The notes: a model not told the origin generated them from the letters alone. A stretch of DNA of 64,000 nt from Loigolactobacillus binensis (GCF_005405165.1 NZ_BJDN01000001.1:62001-126000), one strand, 5' to 3'. Counted from the stretch's first letter, positions 42,623-52,532 are shown. A program made the numbers and translations.

Positions 42623-43162
42623 TTAGTTTTGTGCGGTATTTTGTTGTTGCCAGTATTTGGCGGTAAATTCAGTGCGGCCGGCAATTTCCGTGGCGTATTG
42701 TTCGGGATGGCGCTTGTAATAATCTTGATGCGCCGCTTCCGCGGGATAAAATGGTTGAACGTCTTCGATTTGAGTAACGATCGGGCGGTCAAAACGCCCG
42801 CTGGCTGCTAATGCTTGGCGTGATGCCAGCGCCAACTGCCGTTCGGTATCATTTTGCACAAAAATAACCGGCCGATAATTATCGCCGCGATCCTGAAATT
42901 GACCCATAGCATCAGTGGGGTCGGTTTGTTGCCAGTAGATAGTCAGTAATTGTTGATAAGAAATAACTGCTGGATCGTAAGTGATGGCAACGGCTTCAGT
43001 ATGGCCCGTTGTATGACTTTTAACTTGTGCGTAGGTGGGATTAGCAACGTGGCCACCTGTATAACCGGAAACGACGTTAACGATCCCCGGTGTTTCATCG
43101 AAGGGCTGCACCATACACCAGAAGCACCCACCGGCAAAAATTGCTGTTTTAGTTTGACTCAT
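42623..43162 (-). CDS. msrA: Peptide methionine sulfoxide reductase MsrA
   Basis: A 179-residue MsrA. Catalytic GGCFWC motif (Cys 13) in [19 protein letters not shown], followed by VVSGYTGG, and [11 protein letters not shown] in the substrate pocket. Reduces methionine-S-sulfoxide with thioredoxin. No resolving cysteines near the C-terminus beyond C16 are seen. Controlled by a methionine T-box leader, which ties oxidised-methionine repair to methionine starvation. Confidence 0.95.
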   Translation of the reverse strand: MSQTKTAIFAGGCFWCMVQPFDETPGIVNVVSGYTGGHVANPTYAQVKSHTTGHTEAVAITYDPAVISYQQLLTIYWQQTDPTDAMGQFQDRGDNYRPVIFVQNDTERQLALASRQALAASGRFDRPIVTQIEDVQPFYPAEAAHQDYYKRHPEQYATEIAGRTEFTAKYWQQQNTAQN

Positions 43163-43199
43163 GATTTATCACACGCTCCTTATAATTTAGTGGTAAGCA

Positions 43200-43462
43200 A
43201 ACAGCGTCCCTTCTCGCTATTCACGAAAAAGGACGCTGTTGCGCGGTACCACCTTGATTGCAATTAAAAAAACTGCCACTTAGTCACTTTTACAGTTAAG
43301 TAAAAATGAGCTGCGCTAACAGGCAGCTAACTGTTGCCGCACTTATCTTGCACAGCCCGCTAGAAGGTCATTTTCCGCGATTTTACGTGGCATCTTTACA
43401 GCAAACGATGCTCTCTGGACACGTGCTATCTTGTACTTTCCTCGTCATTGCGTTTTTTAGAT
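43200..43462 (-). ncRNA. T-box leader of msrA
   Basis: T-box core CAAGGTGGTACCGCGC (43256-43241), stem I with the specifier loop GGAAAATGACC, specifier ATG (43371-43369), methionine. The following hairpin AACAGCGTCC/GGACGCTGTT (43241-43200) is strong but its T-run is only TTTGCTT, so termination may be leaky. Confidence 0.88.
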
Positions 43463-43621
43463 TACTTCATATTCTAGCGCGCTAGGCAAATATGTCAAGC
43501 AACCAAACTGTTAATTTTAAGCACTATTTTTATCTTAAAATGACGTGGTTGGTTGATTGTCGCCGGCCCCGTTTCGTGCTATGGTTAAAGCAATAATAAA
43601 CTGGTAATGGTGGGATGTGCG

Positions 43622-44323
43622 GTGAAACAAATTGCAAAGAAAATGTGGGCGTTAGATTTCGGCAGTCTTGGCGTCGGTGAATTTATTTGTCCCAGCTGTG
43701 GTCAGCCGATCACTTTACAAAACGCAACTTGCCCGAATTGTGGCTATGACTTGGTGGCTTACCGGCAAGCTAATGGCATCAAACAACCACCATTAAGCTC
43801 AGCGGCCGTACCGCCAGCCGCCAGTGCTAATTTTGGTACGATTGATTTTGGTAGTGCTACACTGTCCGCCGCTAAGCCCGCCCGGCAGTTATTGCCGGAA
43901 GAGGTGACTGAGTTCGACCAAACAAGTGCGGCGGCAGGTACCGTTCGGTCTGACGATGAAATTGTGCCTGCCGCCGCGGCTACTGAATCAACGGCAAGTA
44001 CAACTGATAACGATGAAGCTTATAGTCAGGCTAGCCAGCCAGCGTCGGCTGAACCAACCAGCGCTGCCGCCGCGAACACAGCTAGCTTGGTGGCTTTGGT
44101 TGCCCAAGTGCAAAGCAATCAAGCAGTGGTCAACGAAATGCTCGCCCAATTACAAAGTGATCAGGCAGCTTTGCGGCAGCTAGCTGACAGCGTGGCGACC
44201 AGTGCTGCTTCAGCAGCGGCTAGCGCAGCAGTTGCGCCGCGTCCACGTCGGCGTAGTTGGCTTACGCGGTTATTGCAGCGCGTCTTTGCACCGCGGCAGC
44301 GGCAGCTACCACCGCCAAAATAA
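43622..44323 (+). CDS. Zinc-ribbon protein with coiled-coil and basic tail
   Basis: About 233 residues. N-terminal double CxxC zinc ribbon (FICPSCGQPI .. ATCPNCGYDL), a long Ala/Pro/acidic disordered middle, a predicted coiled coil (LVALVAQVQSNQAVVNEMLAQLQSD..) and a strongly basic tail (RPRRRSWLTRLLQRVFAPRQRQ). The frame opens at ATG 43607; GTG 43622 has a GGTGGGA site upstream and I prefer it, but the start is uncertain. The basic end may bind membrane or nucleic acid. No family beyond zinc ribbon recognised. Confidence 0.7.
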   Translation: MKQIAKKMWALDFGSLGVGEFICPSCGQPITLQNATCPNCGYDLVAYRQANGIKQPPLSSAAVPPAASANFGTIDFGSATLSAAKPARQLLPEEVTEFDQTSAAAGTVRSDDEIVPAAAATESTASTTDNDEAYSQASQPASAEPTSAAAANTASLVALVAQVQSNQAVVNEMLAQLQSDQAALRQLADSVATSAASAAASAAVAPRPRRRSWLTRLLQRVFAPRQRQLPPPK

Positions 44324-44324
44324 A

Positions 44325-44352
44325 AAAACGCCAGTCGGTAGACTGACGTTTC
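44325..44352 (+). terminator. Terminator after zinc-ribbon gene
   Basis: AACGCCAGTC / GACTGACGTTT hairpin; the T-run is short, with a stronger A-run on the other side. Confidence 0.55.
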
Positions 44353-44500
44353 GCTATGTTTATAAATGTAAGATAATTAAAGGATATGTCGAAAATGAAT
44401 AATGCCGTTTACTTAGGTCAAATATGACCTTTCATGATATCTTATCGCCAAATTCATATTAACATATCCCAATTTGAAAGACTAGCGATTTTTGAAATTG

Positions 44501-45697
44501 TCATCTTTGTGTAATATTGAGCGCTTGACTGACCTGCCGAACAATGGCTAATTCTTCATTGGTGGGGATCACTAGGGTTGCAAGGGAGCTGTCTTTGCGG
44601 CTAATAATACCTTCATGAGTATTTTGATTACGTTTTTCGTCTAAATTGAAGCCTAACACCCGCACTCCGCGAATGATCCGCGCCCGTAAATCAGGATCAT
44701 TTTCACCAATTCCACCAGAAAAAACCAGCGCATCGACGCCGCCTAGTTCCGTATAATAGCTACCGATGTATTTAACGATGCGGTTGACGAAAACGGCGAT
44801 CGCCAATTTAGCGCGCTGCTCAGTTGCTTCAGCTGCTTTTAAGTCACGCATATCATTGGAAATCCCTGAAATCCCTAATAAACCCGATTGACGATTTAGA
44901 ATATCGTTAACGATAGTGGTGCTAGCAAGTTGTAATTTTTGCTGCAGAAAGGGGACTAAGGCAGCATCTATATCACCGGCACGTGTGCCCATGGTGATAC
45001 CAGCCAATGGCGTGAATCCCATCGACGTATCCAGCGGTCGCCCATTTTCAATGGCTGTAAGCGAAGCGCCGCTGCCTAGGTGCAGGGTGATCAGTTTTAA
45101 TTTAGCCAACGGTTTGCCTAACAAGCTGGCGGTGCGATTGGCTAAATATTCATGACTGATACCATGTTCACCGTAACGATGGATATGATAACGCTGAGTA
45201 TAGTCGTAAGGAATGCTGTAAATGGCGTTGACTTCAGGCATTTTAGTAAAAAATTGACTGTCGAAAACCGCCACGGCTTGGGCCTGTGGTAATGCAGCAG
45301 TCAGTAATTCAATATACTGAACTGCTGCTGGATTATGCAGTGGGGCCTGTTCACTGAGACTGGATATTTGGGCTAAAATAGCGGGTGTGATCAAGGTGGC
45401 TCGCCGAAAAATATCACCACCAGCGACTACGCGGTGGCTAACTGCCGTAATTTCACGGCGGGAGCCAATAATGGCAAGCTCGCTTAATTTATCTAAAACT
45501 AAGGCCACGGCTTGTGACGGGGTTAGCTGCTTGACCTGCTGGCTGAAGGCTTGCTCAGTGGTCGTTAATTTGAAGTTAGCTACTGGTTGATCCAGCCGCT
45601 CAACCAAACCGTAAGCGAGTACGGTTTCCATTGGTTGTGCGAATAGTTTCCATTTAAGCGACGAACTACCGGCGTTGATGGTTAGAATTTTTTGCAT
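44501..45697 (-). CDS. ackA: Acetate kinase
   Basis: A 398-residue ASKHA-fold kinase converting acetyl-phosphate and ADP to acetate and ATP. NAGSSSLKWKLF at the start, SHRVVAGGD, VFDSQFFTKMP, the catalytic region HRYGEHGISHEY, GSGASLTAIENGRPLDTSMGFTPLAGITMGTRAGDID and FSGGIGENDP. Two positions usually conserved are altered: the typical YGFHGTSH is YGEHGISH and VFDTAFH is VFDSQFF. It may be a divergent paralog; the key His and Asp/Arg residues remain. Monocistronic. Confidence 0.9.
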   Translation of the reverse strand: MQKILTINAGSSSLKWKLFAQPMETVLAYGLVERLDQPVANFKLTTTEQAFSQQVKQLTPSQAVALVLDKLSELAIIGSRREITAVSHRVVAGGDIFRRATLITPAILAQISSLSEQAPLHNPAAVQYIELLTAALPQAQAVAVFDSQFFTKMPEVNAIYSIPYDYTQRYHIHRYGEHGISHEYLANRTASLLGKPLAKLKLITLHLGSGASLTAIENGRPLDTSMGFTPLAGITMGTRAGDIDAALVPFLQQKLQLASTTIVNDILNRQSGLLGISGISNDMRDLKAAEATEQRAKLAIAVFVNRIVKYIGSYYTELGGVDALVFSGGIGENDPDLRARIIRGVRVLGFNLDEKRNQNTHEGIISRKDSSLATLVIPTNEELAIVRQVSQALNITQR

Positions 45698-45966
45698 AGT
45701 AACCTCCTAGGCTAGGGCCGAATTAACGGATCTGATATTTTCTTATTGTTATCATAAACTATTTTAATGGAAAAATGAATTAATAACAGTTGGTTTGGGT
45801 TATTTGCCACGACTAACCAAATAATTATCAGTCAGGCTGTCTTTAGAAAATTATATTGGGTAGGTTCATTTAGCCGTATCAAGTTGGTGGGTATAGTTAT
45901 TTTCGTTTGGCCAATGTTCAAATAGTGCTTAGCCGTTAGCCGATTAACTTATTAAAAGTCAGTAAA

Positions 45967-45994
45967 TTGCTTTTTGATGTAAAATGAGTAAAAT
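45967..45994 (+). promoter_or_regulatory. Promoter of the thioredoxin-like gene
   Basis: TTGCTT, 16 bases, TAAAAT. The 370-base gap between ackA and the thioredoxin gene is otherwise AT-rich with no gene seen; a GATCGGGTAGCCGATC hairpin lies at 46013-46028. Confidence 0.5.
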
Positions 45995-46067
45995 AAGCAC
46001 TAGTTAGTTTAGTGATCGGGTAGCCGATCGTGTGTCACCATTTTATTTAGAAAAGGGAGTAATCGCC

Positions 46068-46400
46068 ATGGAAGCCTTACCTAAAGTAACAAAAGCAGAA
46101 CTACTTGATAAAATTAAAAACGGTAAATACATGCTTTTCTTCTCCGCTGGTTGGTGCCCAGATTGCACATTTATCAAACCAGCAATGCCTGAAATTGAGG
46201 CTGAATATAAAGACTTCACATTCTTAAGTGTTGATCGGGATGAAAATATTGATTTGGCCATTGAACTGAACGTTTTTGGGATTCCAAGTTTTATTGCTTA
46301 TCAAGACGGTGAAGAGCTGGGCCGTTTTGTTAACAAGGATCGTAAAACCAAACAGCAGGTTGAGCAATTTATCAATGCGTTACCAGTTGCAGCTGAATAA
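46068..46400 (+). CDS. Thioredoxin-family protein
   Basis: A 110-residue thioredoxin fold: catalytic GWCPDCTFIKP (WCPDC rather than WCGPC), FLSVDRDEN and the cis-proline in FGIPSFIAYQDGEELGRF. WCPDC proteins of Firmicutes (YdbP/YtpP-like) reduce disulfides or act as bacillithiol-type dithiol proteins; the true partner is unknown. AAAGGGAG sets ATG 46068 rather than the upstream ATG 46032. Confidence 0.88.
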   Translation: MEALPKVTKAELLDKIKNGKYMLFFSAGWCPDCTFIKPAMPEIEAEYKDFTFLSVDRDENIDLAIELNVFGIPSFIAYQDGEELGRFVNKDRKTKQQVEQFINALPVAAE

Positions 46401-46550
46401 GAATCAGTTGCTGTGATCGGATTGCGGGTTGTTCTTTGAGTTGAGCAGTCGGCTATTGTTGTTTGAACGGGTGTTAGGCATAATGACTAACAATTGGCCT
46501 AATAACACTAATACTCCGTAGTTATCTATTTTCCACTTATAATTTGAGTC

Positions 46551-46585
46551 AGACCAGAAGCGGACTGCTTTTGGTCTATTTTTAG
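46551..46585 (+). terminator. Terminator after thioredoxin gene
   Basis: AGACCAGAAGC / GCTTTTGGTCT hairpin followed by ATTTTTA. Confidence 0.75.
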
Positions 46586-46654
46586 TTGCAAGTCAGGGTT
46601 GAGAAAGCGTATTCTATAAATAGCGTTAATATTTTAATTAAAGGAGCGGCAGCA

Positions 46655-47293
46655 ATGACGGAACTTTATTTTATTCGCCACGGACAAACGATCATTAATC
46701 AAGAAGGCAAAGTCAATGGCGCAACAGTTGATACACCATTAACGGCAGCAGGTATCAGTGGTGCGCAGGCGGCTGGGCGCGAACTGGCAACTTGCCATTT
46801 TGATCATGTTTTTGTCAGCCCCCAAAAGCGTGCGCAAGCAACCGCGCAGTTGGTGTTGGCCAATAATCCGGTAGCGGATATTCAGGTGGTTGAGCAATTA
46901 CATGAAATGGCATTTGGCGACTGGGAAGGGCGCTTGATCGCAGACGGTAAAAAAGATCCTGCTTTGCGGCGCTTTTTCACCGACCCTGAACACTATGATC
47001 CTAGCAGTTATCACGGTGAGACCTTTGCGGCCGTGGTTGCACGGGGCCAAGCTTTTCTACAGCATGTGGTCACAACGTATCCGCACCAACGTGTTTTAGT
47101 AGTTGGTCACGGAACAATGTTGACGGTAACTGTGCGTTCTGCCTTAGGTGCTAGCATTGGCGAGATCATGACCCAAGCACAATTAGATAATACTAGTATC
47201 AGTGTACTCCAAAGCGATAACGGTACTGATTTTACTTTGGCACGGTGGAACGATACCAGTTTTTTGACGCCGGCTATTGACAGGTTAGCTTAG
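46655..47293 (+). CDS. Histidine phosphatase family protein 2
   Basis: A 212-residue branch-1 histidine phosphatase: FIRHGQT (His 9), SPQKRAQATAQL, LHEMAFGDWEGR and VLVVGHGTMLTVTVR. Shares the fold and length of the one at 29874 but is clearly diverged. Acts on an unknown phosphometabolite. AAAGGAGCGG places the start at ATG 46655, 23 codons inside the longest frame. Confidence 0.88.
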   Translation: MTELYFIRHGQTIINQEGKVNGATVDTPLTAAGISGAQAAGRELATCHFDHVFVSPQKRAQATAQLVLANNPVADIQVVEQLHEMAFGDWEGRLIADGKKDPALRRFFTDPEHYDPSSYHGETFAAVVARGQAFLQHVVTTYPHQRVLVVGHGTMLTVTVRSALGASIGEIMTQAQLDNTSISVLQSDNGTDFTLARWNDTSFLTPAIDRLA

Positions 47294-47317
47294 CTAGGCT
47301 ATATTGAAACTAATTTA

Positions 47318-47528
47318 ATAGTGAGCACGTAAAGATTAGTAGTCATTTAGTGGCATTGCAGAAAGTCAGTGGGGCTGAAAACTGATAGCAGCTAAGGTGA
47401 TGAATTACAACTTTAAAAAACCGTGTGACGTGCATGTCGTTTACATGTATAAGTGATGGTTACGGCCATAACTTGGGTGGTAACGCGGAATATTTCGTCC
47501 CTGATCAATTGATCGGGGACTTTTTTTA
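47318..47528 (+). ncRNA. T-box leader of tyrS
   Basis: Stem I with GATTAGTAGTC near 47335, specifier loop GATGAATTACAACTTT containing TAC (tyrosine), T-box core CTTGGGTGGTAACGCGG (47472-47488) and terminator GTCCCTGATC/GATCGGGGAC followed by eight T (47498-47528). Uncharged tRNA-Tyr would allow read-through into tyrS. Confidence 0.92.
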
Positions 47529-47567
47529 TTGTTTTAACGGGCTTAGATAACACAGGAGGAAATAAAG

Positions 47568-48821
47568 ATGACAGACATTATGGCGGACCTGACTTGGCGT
47601 GAAGCAATCAACCAAGTGATCGATGAAGACGGACTCAAAAAATTAACACAAGAAAAATCAATCAGCCTGTACTGTGGGGTCGATCCCACCGGTGCTAGCT
47701 TACACATTGGCCATTTGATTCCTTTTATGGTTTTGAAAAGATTTCAATTGGCGGGGCATCACCCGGTGATCCTGATTGGTGGCGGGACTGGCGCCATTGG
47801 TGATCCCTCTGGGAAAAAATCCGAACGTGTTTTGCAAACTATGGATCAAATTCAGGCCAATAAGGAACACTTAACGGCGCAGATGGTTAAGTTATTTGGT
47901 ACGGATAATTTCACGATCGTTGATAATTATGACTGGTTATCCAAACTTTCCTTGTTGGAATTTTTGCGCGATTACGGTAAATTATTCAATGTTAATACTA
48001 TGTTGAATAAAGAAATCGTGGCCAGTCGGTTGGAAGTCGGTATTTCCTTCACTGAATTTACTTACCAAATTTTGCAATCGATCGATTTTTTGCATTTATA
48101 TAAATACCATGACGTTCAATTGCAAATTGGTGGTGCGGATCAGTGGGGTAATATCACGGCCGGAACGGATCTGATCCATCGGCAAGAAGGGGCTGACGCC
48201 AAAGTCTATGGCTTGACGATTCCGTTGATGTTGAAAGCGGACGGTACCAAGTTTGGTAAAACTGCTGGTGGCGCGGTTTGGCTTGATCCAGAGCGGACCA
48301 CGCCATATGAATTCTATCAGTTCTGGTTAAATCAAGATGATCGGGATGTTGTCCGTTACTTGAAGTATTTCACGTTCTTAAGCCGTACTGAAATTGAAGC
48401 GCTGGCGCAGAAGGTAGCTGCAGAACCAGAAAAACGGGAAGCACAACGGCGGTTGGCCCGAGAAGTAACTAAATTTGTTCATGGTGAGCAGGCGGTCGTT
48501 GAAGCGGAACATATTTCTAAAGCGTTGTTCTCAGGTGATGTGACGGCCTTGACTGCTGAAGAGATCGAGCAAGGCTTCCATGATGTTCCTTCAGTTGAGG
48601 TCACTGCCGCTAAAGCCAACATCGTTCAGTGGTTAGTTGATACGAAAATTGAACCCTCTAAACGACAAGCACGTGAAGATGTGACTAACGGCGCCATTAC
48701 GGTCAATGGTCAACGTATCCGGGAAGTCGAATTTGAATTGGACCCCCAAGCGGCCTTTGACGGCCAGTTCGTCATCGTTCGCCGTGGGAAAAAGCGCTAC
48801 TTCTTAGCGCGTGTTAAATAA
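47568..48821 (+). CDS. tyrS: Tyrosyl-tRNA synthetase
   Basis: A 417-residue class I synthetase (TyrRS, bacterial short type). HIGH motif HIGHLIPF, KMSKS-like KFGKT, tyrosine-pocket segment QIGGADQWGNI, and a C-terminal S4 RNA-binding domain (about 350-417). Full length; GGAGG ribosome site 9 bases before ATG; regulated by the T-box. Confidence 0.97.
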   Translation: MTDIMADLTWREAINQVIDEDGLKKLTQEKSISLYCGVDPTGASLHIGHLIPFMVLKRFQLAGHHPVILIGGGTGAIGDPSGKKSERVLQTMDQIQANKEHLTAQMVKLFGTDNFTIVDNYDWLSKLSLLEFLRDYGKLFNVNTMLNKEIVASRLEVGISFTEFTYQILQSIDFLHLYKYHDVQLQIGGADQWGNITAGTDLIHRQEGADAKVYGLTIPLMLKADGTKFGKTAGGAVWLDPERTTPYEFYQFWLNQDDRDVVRYLKYFTFLSRTEIEALAQKVAAEPEKREAQRRLAREVTKFVHGEQAVVEAEHISKALFSGDVTALTAEEIEQGFHDVPSVEVTAAKANIVQWLVDTKIEPSKRQAREDVTNGAITVNGQRIREVEFELDPQAAFDGQFVIVRRGKKRYFLARVK

Positions 48822-48840
48822 TTGTTTGCTGCAATAGCTG

Positions 48841-48870
48841 AGGCCAGGACTTTTGTCCGGGCCTTTTATT
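48841..48870 (+). terminator. Terminator of tyrS
   Basis: AGGCCAGGAC / GTCCGGGCCT hairpin followed by TTTATT. Confidence 0.8.
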
Positions 48871-48871
48871 A

Positions 48872-49473
48872 TTTCCAAATATTGGGTTAGAATCTGCGCC
48901 AATCCTGACGCACATGACCCCCGCAAGCGACTTTTGGCCCGCGCTTGGCTATTTTGTATAAAAAAACCAGCGGCTTAATTAAGTCGCTGGTAAAGGAGTA
49001 GGGTTGTCGATCGATTTGGGAGATCGATCGGCTTTTTTCATTACTTGGAGGAGTATGAAAAAATTTGGGTTGTTAGAATAGTCAGGATGGGGTTCCTATA
49101 ACTACAAAACCAAGCTTAACAAAGCCTTATGAAGTTTTTATGATAAAAAGATTAAAAAATAATTAAAGCGATTTTTAAGTTAAATACGAGCTATATCAGT
49201 AATTTGATTAAAAAATAGCTATTTTAGAGAACGCTAACAATGATAAAAGCTATAACTAAAATTAGAAAAATGCCGGCGCTTATAAATCCTCGTTTTTTCG
49301 ATCAGTAGCATAGCGCCGTGTTCCATAAAGCACTGTAGAAACATTTATTCGTTTGCTACCCGATGGCCGAAGTGCGGCCCCAAGTTGCAACGTCGACGAT
49401 CCAAACGTACTAAGCTGAGAAAAATGCTACTAAAGTAGAAGCTGGACGCCTACCATTATTATTCGCGAACCAA
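48872..49473. other. 600-bp intergenic region with hairpins and a mini-ORF
   Basis: Holds a hairpin ACCAGCGGCTT/AAGTCGCTGGT (48966-48991) and a terminator-like CGATCGAT/ATCGATCG plus six T (49008-49038), together shaped like a short RNA gene (about 80 nt). Just after, GGAGG precedes ATG 49056 of an eight-codon frame MKKFGLLE ending in TAG; the frame beyond the stop continues SGWGSYNYKTK, so it may be a broken small peptide gene. The remainder is AT-rich with no gene seen. Confidence 0.4.
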
Positions 49474-49504
49474 AAAACACCACTACAAAATTTGTAGTGG
49501 TGTT
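49474..49504 (-). terminator. Terminator of the tRNA gene
   Basis: AAACACCACTACAAA / TTTGTAGTGGTGTTT hairpin 11 bases past the tRNA 3' end on the minus strand, with T-run. Confidence 0.8.
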
Positions 49505-49514
49505 TACTATTTAA

Positions 49515-49587
49515 TGGATCTAAACGGACTTGAACCGTCGACCTCCTACATGCGAAGCAGGCGCTCTCCCAACTGAGCTATAGACCC
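49515..49587 (-). tRNA. tRNA-Ala (anticodon CGC)
   Basis: A full cloverleaf on the minus strand: acceptor GGGTCTA/TAGATCC with the G3-U70 wobble pair that specifies alanine, D arm GCTC/GAGC, anticodon stem CCTGC/GTAGG with loop TTCGCAT (anticodon CGC, codon GCG), T arm GACGG/CCGTT with TTCAAGT. Discriminator A; CCA is not encoded. Isolated single tRNA with its own terminator. Confidence 0.92.
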
Positions 49588-49639
49588 AAATAACTTACCT
49601 AAATAGTATAGCATATTTATGCAAAGATGGCGTAGAAAA

Positions 49640-49677
49640 ATTAAAAAAGCACCACGCAGGCTGGCTGCGCGGTGCTA
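49640..49677 (-). terminator. Terminator of the LysM glucosaminidase gene
   Basis: AGCACCGCGCAG / CTGCGTGGTGCT then six T on the minus strand. Confidence 0.8.
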
Positions 49678-49718
49678 AGTTATACTATGCAAATATATTT
49701 GTAGGTTTAGCTAGTGGT

Positions 49719-52232
49719 CTAGAAGCTTAGTTGTTGGCCCACATAGATCAAGCTGGCATCGCTGATACCGTTTTTAGCCGCTAATTTTTGAACAGTAGTG
49801 CCATGTGCTGCCGCGATCGCGTATAAGCTATCGCCGCTTTTGACGGTATAACTGCCAGTACTACTGCTTAATTTAGTAACCGTTGCGGCGGTTGCGGTGC
49901 TGCCACTTACAGCCAACTTTTGACCCACGTAAATTAAGTTAGCATTGCTAAGATTATTTTTGCTGGCCAAGCTAGTTGCAGAAGTTCCGTATTTGCTAGC
50001 AATGGCGGATAAAGTATCGCCGCTTTTAACGGTATAATAACCAGTGCTGCTGGTTGAGCTAGAACTAGTAGTTGACGTACTTGTTGTTCCGCTAACTGCT
50101 AATTTTTGCCCTACATAAATCAAGTTGGCGTTACTCAGGTTATTTTTGCTCGCTAATGCTGTTGCCGTTGTATTGTAGTTTTTAGCAATAGCAGATAAAG
50201 TATCGCCGCTTTTAACGGTATAATAACCTGTTGTTGAGCTGGTGCTGCTAGTACTGCTACTTGAGCTTGTTGTCGTTGAGCTACCGCCGCTAACCAGTAA
50301 TTTTTGCCCAATGTAGATCAAATTAGCGTTGCTTAAGCTATTTTTACTAGCTAAACTAGCGGCAGTTGTATTATACGTTCTAGCAATTGCTGAAAGGGTA
50401 TCACCACTTTGCACGGTGTAGTACTTAGCATTGCTAGTTGAGCTTGAGCTGGTACTTGAACTTGTTGAGCTGGATGTACTAGTGGTTTTCGCTACGTTCA
50501 ATACTTGACCTACGTAGATCAAATTAGCATTGCTGATATTATTTTTGCTGGCTAAGCTAGCAGCAGTAGTTGCGTACTTACTAGCAATAGCGGATAAAGT
50601 ATCGCCACTTTGCACGGTGTAAGTTGAACCAGTTGCGGTACTGCTTGTATTGCTGCTACTTGAACTACCAGTTGATGTTGAAACTGTGCCACCACTAAAG
50701 GCGATCTGATCCCAGGCGGTTAGATCATAAGTATTGATAATATTTAATAACTGACTGCTATAAGTTGGTGATGTTGCGTAGCCATCTTGGCGGATCAAGG
50801 TCGTAGCGGTGGTCGCGTTTTTCACTCCGATCAAATTACTGTAGCGTGAATTCTGAGTTAAGAATAAACCGTGATCTTCAACACTAGCTGAGTTATTTGG
50901 GTAGACCCGGAAGTTATCGTAGATAGTGGTCCAGTAACCGTAATATTCAGAAGTTGGTAAAGAAACAGAATTACCATTGTATGAACCCTTAATACCAAAT
51001 AGATTATGGTAATTGGCCGCTAAGCTGGATTTACCCCAGCCACTTTCCAGAATTGCTTGGGCGGCAGTCAATGATGGTAAAATACCGTATTTCTTCCAAC
51101 CGGCGATAGCCCCAGCTTCAATACTGTCAAGAAATGCTTGGTTAGTTGCGGAAATGCTGTAACTAGCAGCCACACGAGTAAGTGTTTGTGCTTGGCCAGT
51201 AGCTTGGTAAGCGGCCAAAGCAGCGGCTTTAGCTGCCTCAACTGCCGCATCGTCAGCGTCACCTAAAGCATAAACGGCTCCGCTAGCTTGACTAGCGGCA
51301 CTAGTTGCAGTTGTGCTGGCAGCAGAATTGGCACTGGCAGAAGTTGTTGTTTGCGCGGTGTTAGTCGCTGCAGCACTAGTTGCCGCCTGGCTAGTCGGGT
51401 TAGTTGCGCTAACTGTATTGGTGGTTGTGTCCGCCGCACTAGCAGTTGCTACAGTTGTTGCCGTACTTGCTGTATCCGTTTTAGCTGCGGTGCTTGCGGT
51501 ACTAGTAGTATCGTTTGCAGCGGGAGTACTTGTGGTTTCGGTGGTATTACTAGTGGCTGTGCTGTCTGCTGTGGCAGTTGCTACGGTACTAGTTGTTGCG
51601 CTGCTAGCTTGGCTAGTAGCCGCTACACTGGCCGTTTTGGTTGTGGCACTAACTTGATTGGTGGCTGCGCTAGTCGCTTGACTAGCTGCCATACTGTTAG
51701 TGTTCTGTAAAGCTGTTGTCAAAGTTGTTTGGCCGCTAAGAACGGTGTCTTTAGCAGCTGTTGATTTAACGGCTGCAGATGCGGCCGCCTGACTGGCAGC
51801 GGTAGAAGCTGCGGCAGCACTAGCCGCAGCCGATTTAGCTGTTGCACTAGCGGCCGCTGACTTAGCGGCGACGCTATCAGCAGTTGATTGTGCAGCCTCG
51901 CTGGCGGCGGTAGAAGCCGCGGCAGCACTGGCTGCAGCCGATTTAGCCGTGCTAGCGGCCGCCGTTGGTGCAGTACTAGCGGCAGCAGAAGCTGCGGCTG
52001 CGCTGGTTGCCGCCGTACTCGTCTTTAAAGTTGTCGTATTGTCGGTCGTTGCGTCATCATCAGTTGTTGCTTGATCAGTTGTTGTTTTAGTATTGGTAGC
52101 GGCGTTTGCGACACTTTGTGCGCCGAAAAGGCCTAAACCTAATGTTAAAACTGAGATACCAGTGAAGACCCAGGTTTTCCCAGCTTTGTACATTTTATAA
52201 TGTACCTTTTGTTCGTTTGTCTCATTTTGCAT
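49719..52232 (-). CDS. Secreted glucosaminidase with five LysM repeats
   Basis: An 837-residue exported murein hydrolase. KxYKxGKxW-type signal peptide ([14 protein letters not shown]), then a long Ala/Ser/Thr low-complexity region (about 55-330), a GH73-type domain (about 350-510: [18 protein letters not shown] with catalytic Glu, [22 protein letters not shown]) and five LysM domains (each [17 protein letters not shown]) separated by Ser/Thr linkers, the last slightly diverged. It would bind and cut peptidoglycan for cell separation. GGGAGG supports ATG 52232; the longer frame to 52262 contains that site. Confidence 0.92.
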   Translation of the reverse strand: MQNETNEQKVHYKMYKAGKTWVFTGISVLTLGLGLFGAQSVANAATNTKTTTDQATTDDDATTDNTTTLKTSTAATSAAAASAAASTAPTAAASTAKSAAASAAAASTAASEAAQSTADSVAAKSAAASATAKSAAASAAAASTAASQAAASAAVKSTAAKDTVLSGQTTLTTALQNTNSMAASQATSAATNQVSATTKTASVAATSQASSATTSTVATATADSTATSNTTETTSTPAANDTTSTASTAAKTDTASTATTVATASAADTTTNTVSATNPTSQAATSAAATNTAQTTTSASANSAASTTATSAASQASGAVYALGDADDAAVEAAKAAALAAYQATGQAQTLTRVAASYSISATNQAFLDSIEAGAIAGWKKYGILPSLTAAQAILESGWGKSSLAANYHNLFGIKGSYNGNSVSLPTSEYYGYWTTIYDNFRVYPNNSASVEDHGLFLTQNSRYSNLIGVKNATTATTLIRQDGYATSPTYSSQLLNIINTYDLTAWDQIAFSGGTVSTSTGSSSSSNTSSTATGSTYTVQSGDTLSAIASKYATTAASLASKNNISNANLIYVGQVLNVAKTTSTSSSTSSSTSSSSTSNAKYYTVQSGDTLSAIARTYNTTAASLASKNSLSNANLIYIGQKLLVSGGSSTTTSSSSSTSSTSSTTGYYTVKSGDTLSAIAKNYNTTATALASKNNLSNANLIYVGQKLAVSGTTSTSTTSSSSTSSTGYYTVKSGDTLSAIASKYGTSATSLASKNNLSNANLIYVGQKLAVSGSTATAATVTKLSSSTGSYTVKSGDSLYAIAAAHGTTVQKLAAKNGISDASLIYVGQQLSF

Positions 52233-52523
52233 TACTTTAAGATCCTCCCAAATATTTGCCAACCTACGTCTAACGGTAAATTACGTGATCAATTATTTCA
52301 GAATTTTTAAAATTGTTTAAATTATTATTAAATATCTACTACCACATAAGTATAAATTAGCATCTCACCAAAACACTGTCAACGCTGAGCAGATTACAGT
52401 TTGGTGACATTTACCGCAGCCGAACAGGCGTGCGGCTATTTTAAGCACGTTATGCAACGGTAATCTAGGCGTAAATTGCTAGTAACAATTTTAGAATCAG
52501 CCACTGTTCTGTGTCGAACATCA

Positions 52524-52532
52524 TGTTATAAT
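52524..52532 (+). promoter_or_regulatory. Extended -10 promoter of asnB
   Basis: TGTTATAAT (TGn plus TATAAT 52527-52532), no clear -35. It leaves a leader of about 155 bases containing a TAGCCGCG/CGTGGCTA hairpin (about 52558-52579). I looked for a T-box core in this leader and found none. The rest of the gap 52233-52523 is AT-rich with no gene. Confidence 0.6.

Noticed and set aside
51288..51710. Long plus-strand frames opposite the Ala/Ser-rich region of the glucosaminidase gene
   Set aside because: Low-complexity GC-rich codons create open frames on both strands; the minus-strand gene has signal peptide, catalytic domain and LysM repeats.
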